Assembly (NCBI GenBank): GCA_900708905.1
Contig: CAADRB010000054.1
Location: forward strand, 380,070 to 444,069
Reading direction: 5' to 3'
DNA length: 64,000 bases
From: Hymenolepis diminuta
Taxonomy: Eukaryota > Platyhelminthes > Cestoda > Cyclophyllidea > Hymenolepididae
Of the stretch, positions 59,600 to 64,000 are shown one piece after another (position 1 is the stretch's first letter; the number at the start of each line of letters is the position of its first letter). Under the pieces are notes generated by a model. It saw only the letters and a program-made list of their open reading frames with translations, did no database searches and was not told the origin of the DNA. The position numbers and the translations under genes are program-made.

Positions 59600-62500
59600 A
59601 GAGAGAAAGATGCTAGTTACAAAAAAAGATATCACAATTTATGAAGAGATACAATCATTTTAATGTTAAAAGTTGCTATATTCTTTCTTTACATATGCAA
59701 ACACGTACACTTTTAAGTTTGCTGGCAGATAGAAAAATAACAGTTTATGACAGATACATTGACCAGATCTCACATTGGCATATGCTTGGAAAAGAAATGA
59801 AATAAAATAATAACTCAGCGTCTGATTAATTAATTAATGGACCCACGTTCTCAATGGGTGTGGCCTTCATTCATGTCAGACGCTGCAGCTAGACGGAAAG
59901 AAAGCTGATGAGCCCCACACTTATTTAGTCTGAAGGATAAATCCCTTCTTCTCCGAAATATTTATCTTACGTCATTCCTAATCATCACAAAATTTGATTA
60001 TCCTGTCTTTATAGTAATGTCTGTAAACTTTTAACCTTTCCTGACTGAGCTTGTTCAATACAACCTGGTCAACGCAATCCTTGGTGTTCTTTTTCTTTCA
60101 TTTACTGTTAGCCATCTGCCGCTACATACTGGTGACCCTCTACAAGTCCATTTAAACAAGAAATGGTATCAAAAATTAAAGTCTGAGCAGCGAAACCATA
60201 ATTTTCAATGTAATGTTTACCGAGGAAGGGGGAAGGTGGATTGAACATTTCTACGTTTCTCCATAAAGCCATCATTCCTTGAGATTTTTGAGAGCATTCC
60301 GTTGGACGTTAGTTTTCAAGGCGGGTACTTCAAAATTGTAGTAGTTGTCAATATTTTCACTTTCCTAATTTCATTTTAAATTCATCTGATTGCAGAAGTA
60401 AGTACATCCCCAAAATGCACTTTTCAAGAGCCAATTGTCAGGTGAAGACACTACGAATGATCTGCATATTCCATTAATTTTCAGTTATAGTTTCTCTACC
60501 GCTGTCTCGGAAATGATCTATCTGTGCAAATGACTTTAAATTATAATTTTTCAGTTTGTAAGGTCATTCAAGTTGCTTCAACCCCATTTTTCTGTTAAAG
60601 ACTTGAACCATTTAGATAATAAAATAAAATGGTCCTTTAGCGCCGATTAAATTAGAACCAATAAGTAATAAATAATCCGAGAATTTAAGACCAGATGAGA
60701 GACATTGAATTTGAAAATACGCCAGAGGAGAGAGCTAAAAGATATTTTACAAATTACTGAAAATAGTCTCGACAATTTAAATTACATTTCCTTCATTAAA
60801 TGTGTAAATGAATACTCTGTGAGATCAATGCAATCTCGACGCAGTATCGATGCATGAAGATTGTTTTAGGGGAAAATTTTTTTTACTTTTTCTCAGTCCG
60901 TTTCACTTTTTTATTATTACATTCTCCTAATTACAAAATAACTTCTCAATCTTGACTGTGAATCTGCACGCAATGCAAACACTAAGGAAAGGAGAACCTA
61001 CCGCTATGTTATCAACTATATTCTACATTTCACTCTAATGTGAACAATACTTTTTTTCTGACTTCCTTTCAGGGCAACTGCTAAACCACATTATTGTAGA
61101 ATTATTTAAAAACAGATCAAATACTCACATTATCAGTAAAAAAAAGGAAATTTTCACGAGAATGTCTTCCTACTGCAGTAGTGAACCGCCGATGCCAAAT
61201 TTGGTCACACCTTGATTTAAAATAATTAGTTATTATTATTAGTTATTAGTTAGTAAATAGTTATTTACTAACAATAAATGTCTTTTGCATTGAAACATTA
61301 AGTTGTATATTTATTAAATTTCTATTACATAATGCATACTTTTTATGAAAATGTTTTGTATCATTTCAGAACCATTAATTTTAGATATTAGTCTTTTATT
61401 AGGAGGGTAGAATTTAATAAGCATCACCAACCGGAACGAAATTTGCTCATAAAAATGTATAAACTCGACTACGTTTTGCATCTGCTTGGTTTGATATCAT
61501 TAATAAAATTAATTTTTTTCATTTTAATTGCAATCTTTTATTTTAATATCACCAAAATTTTTAAGACGAAACCAAAATAACGACAATAAAAATTTAAAAA
61601 GCGTGAATTGAATCGGAGATTGAGTTTAATTAAAAAACAGCATTAATAAACGTTAAATTAAAGACGGGGTCCTTCGATCTTGATAGGAATATTTAATTTA
61701 TTAATGAAGATGCAAAAAGTTCAAAATTAATGTGAGTCAGCATCTCCTTATGGAAGCGATTTTATAATTCGATTTGGTTCAAAATATCTCAGAGGTCCAG
61801 TACCAATAAGATGGCGACCTTGTGTAAAGCTGGTTGACAAGAAATTTAGGAAATCACAGCCCACCGTGCTTTAATGGGATTAAACTTCTTCCAGATGTAA
61901 ATATTTCCCCGAGCAAATTTATCTTGTTCTCTGAATATGAAAGAACTAGATGCCAATTTTTACTGTTCCACTTAATTAGATGCATTCCCTTGAATAAAAC
62001 TATCAAATGTTTTGCTTTTACTTACAAAATGCATTGTATCTACATGACTCTTTAAAATTTAAATCAACGATTTAATAAATTCTATAAAATACTATAAGTG
62101 ATTGTTTATTGGAGAAATCTATTAAGAAATGGTAAATTGCTAGCGCCAGACTTATTATATTCAAATCGAAATTGATTTTCTTAATGCAGTGTCCATTCCG
62201 AGTGAAACTATCTGAACGCGTTCAGCTCACTTTTTCACCTGTCTGTCGACAAATAAAAGCACAGAAATGCTTACAGTCGTCCGAAAGAGTAGAAAGGGGA
62301 AAAACAAAGTGACAGAATGACATTCCCCTTCAACCATATCACACGGGCGAATTTGAGAGCCTTGAGGAACAACGTTTGCAGGAAAGCATCCCAAAGTGCA
62401 TTAGTCAATCAAGTGCCACGTATTTTTACTAAGAACTTAGAAATCATGTGAAAGTTACCTTATTGCAATCTAAAATTTCTCCCTTCTTTGCAAGGCGAAT

Positions 62501-63331
62501 TAAAATTTTGAGAGTAACTAACAAATAAGTTTAATTATATCAGGCAATTTTTTTCTTCTTTTCATTTAAAACAATTGCTTCAACATATTTTAAAATAGCA
62601 AAGTGAAAATCAGGCAATTGGAAATAAATTGTTACTACTTATCCGGGGTAAATGATATGTTCCTTGATATGTTTCTCTGTAGAATAGTTTTAAGCAGACA
62701 GATTAGCCATTATAATGCGTCCCTTCGGTCCCAATTTTACCCCTTACGGGGAATATAAGTTGTAAAATGGTTCAAGATTAAATAGCACTGTATACAAATC
62801 TGTAAACGAATACCAAATCTAGCTTTTGTGGTAATGTGTACAGAAGCCGTGACGTTGGGCCGAAAACAACGAAAGAGTATGTGTGGTCCAGTGCTAAAAT
62901 TAGGGCATTTGTGGAAAAAATACAAGCTCTTCCGACTTCTTTCTACCATCATACATTCCTAGAATAAAAATGAAACCTAGAGAAAGTGCTAGTTTAAACA
63001 GTCGATATGTTGCAAGATATCAAGAATTAAAGGGGTTATTCATTTAAAAACTGCCCATCACACCAACTTTTATCAACAATTTTTGAATTAGTAGTACAAA
63101 AATAATGACAATTATTTCAAATACTTATAAACAAATAAAAATAATATCAGTTTTAAAATGCTAATACATCGTTTCAAATGCAAACCAAAGCACCCAAAAT
63201 ATGAATAAATAAATAAATATATAAGGCATCCGAGGACACCTTACGCACCTTTAGATTAGGCATAAACAATGAAACTGTACATGGTTGAAACTTACAATTT
63301 CGTGTAACAAAAGGAATAAGCATAATATTTA
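59600..63331. other. AT-rich spacer, no gene recognised
   Basis: About 3.7 kb. There are local A/T-rich low-complexity patches, for example TTATTATTATTAGTTATTAG at about 61230, and only short ORFs without similarity. Confidence 0.55.
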
Positions 63332-64000
63332 TTAACCTAGGTTGTATTCCATAGGTCCTCCTTTGGCTTCTATCACCGACTCAATTCGAGTCCGAAAGTG
63401 ATTGAGTGTAAGCTTTAGTCAGGCGGTGTTCACCTATGTTCTCCATTCCTCAGGCTCTTGTTTCCATCAGAGAAGAGGATTTGGTGTTATGGGAATGCCT
63501 TTTAATTTCCTTTTCCCTTCCTTTCTCCGCTCCCTATATATTAATCCAAAGGACTAAGATCTGATGAGTTAGGAGGGTACAAGTTCGGTGGGACACGATA
63601 ATGAAAACTCCCGGCTATCCGATCCGGGATTTTGAGAGCTTTATGGGATAAAGTTAAATCTCGTTGGAAGACAGGGTCTTCCTCCATTGGTTACGCTCTC
63701 TATCCAGAGCTTAACAACAACGGTTTGGAGAGTCTCCGCATAGGCACCCGCATTGACTATAAGGCCCTGTGGAGAAAAGTGAGGAGTCATGATGTGCCCT
63801 TCACCGCCCATCACAACACCGAAAACCATCACTGTTACTGGAAATTTCGTGCGCGGGCATAATAGATGGAGCTTTGGTGGGGTCTGTCCGCATACAGACA
63901 CCTATCGTTTCTTTGACGGACTTTTTAATCCTGGTGGGAGTTTTTTAGTCGGAGAAAAAATAAAGACACTTCTGTTCTTCTGGGTGCTACAGTTTGTTTA
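63332..64000 (-). mobile_element. Decayed mariner transposase, 3' part
   Basis: Minus-strand remnants in family order: TKFPVTVMVFGVV, then HFSPQGLIVNAGAYAETL, after a frame change FQRDLTLSHKALKIPD, then VPPNLYPPNSSDLSPLD followed by a stop, then HSHNTKSS, and finally FRTRIESVIEAKGG with the terminal stop at 63332. This is the order in Tc1/mariner transposases. At least one frameshift and one in-frame stop break it. The 5' part runs off the window. The terminal inverted repeat beyond 63332 was not identified with certainty. Confidence 0.85.

Noticed and set aside
1..64000. Bacterial operons, CRISPR arrays, functional tRNA or rRNA genes
   Set aside because: None seen; the genes are spliced and eukaryotic, and no regular direct-repeat array or rRNA-like block is present.

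Overview
This window is nuclear DNA from a metazoan, AT-rich, with spliced genes (GT-AG introns, the shortest about 60-110 nt, others 1-2.7 kb), tRNA-derived-looking repeats, a Ty3/Gypsy gag relic and a mariner relic. Short and long introns mixed with very small exons, and a Gypsy gag of the flatworm type, suggest a parasitic flatworm, most likely a tapeworm. That assignment is inference; no marker in the window proves it. Gene identities below come from translating the exons and recalling family members. Exon borders were placed by splice consensus and by requiring the reading phase to close. In every multi-exon model the coding length sums to a whole number of codons.

Left third (1-24.7 kb, + strand): most of the beta subunit of the Ral GTPase-activating protein complex (RALGAPB), with 19 supported exons plus one doubtful upstream exon; its 5' end lies off the left edge. 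It converges tail to tail with a complete PARP1 gene on the minus strand (26.3-33.8 kb, 16 exons). PARP1 has all family domains: three zinc-finger regions, BRCT, WGR, helical domain and ART with H-Y-E. It also contains a 10-nt and an 18-nt microexon, and it lacks one zinc-ligand cysteine in finger 3.

Middle (33.9-50.2 kb): a repeat-rich spacer with a broken Gypsy gag and a tRNA-like SINE. Then comes a single-exon mevalonate kinase (minus), divergent from cytochrome c oxidase subunit 5A (plus, 3 exons). After a 4.4-kb spacer lies a 10-exon coiled-coil gene resembling CCDC34 (plus).

Right part (50.2-64 kb): a four-exon FAM136A-type twin-CX3C mitochondrial protein (minus). A long AT-rich stretch follows, with only weak unassigned minus-strand ORFs, an (AT)n microsatellite and one small plus-strand ORF for a two-helix membrane protein. 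At the right edge is the decayed 3' half of a mariner transposase (minus).

The genes do not form a pathway. They are housekeeping genes: Ral signalling, DNA-damage response, isoprenoid synthesis, respiration and mitochondrial intermembrane space, and probably cilia/flagella. An LTR/TRIM-like repeat appears in at least two, probably three, places (16.6, 41.8 and 49.3 kb).
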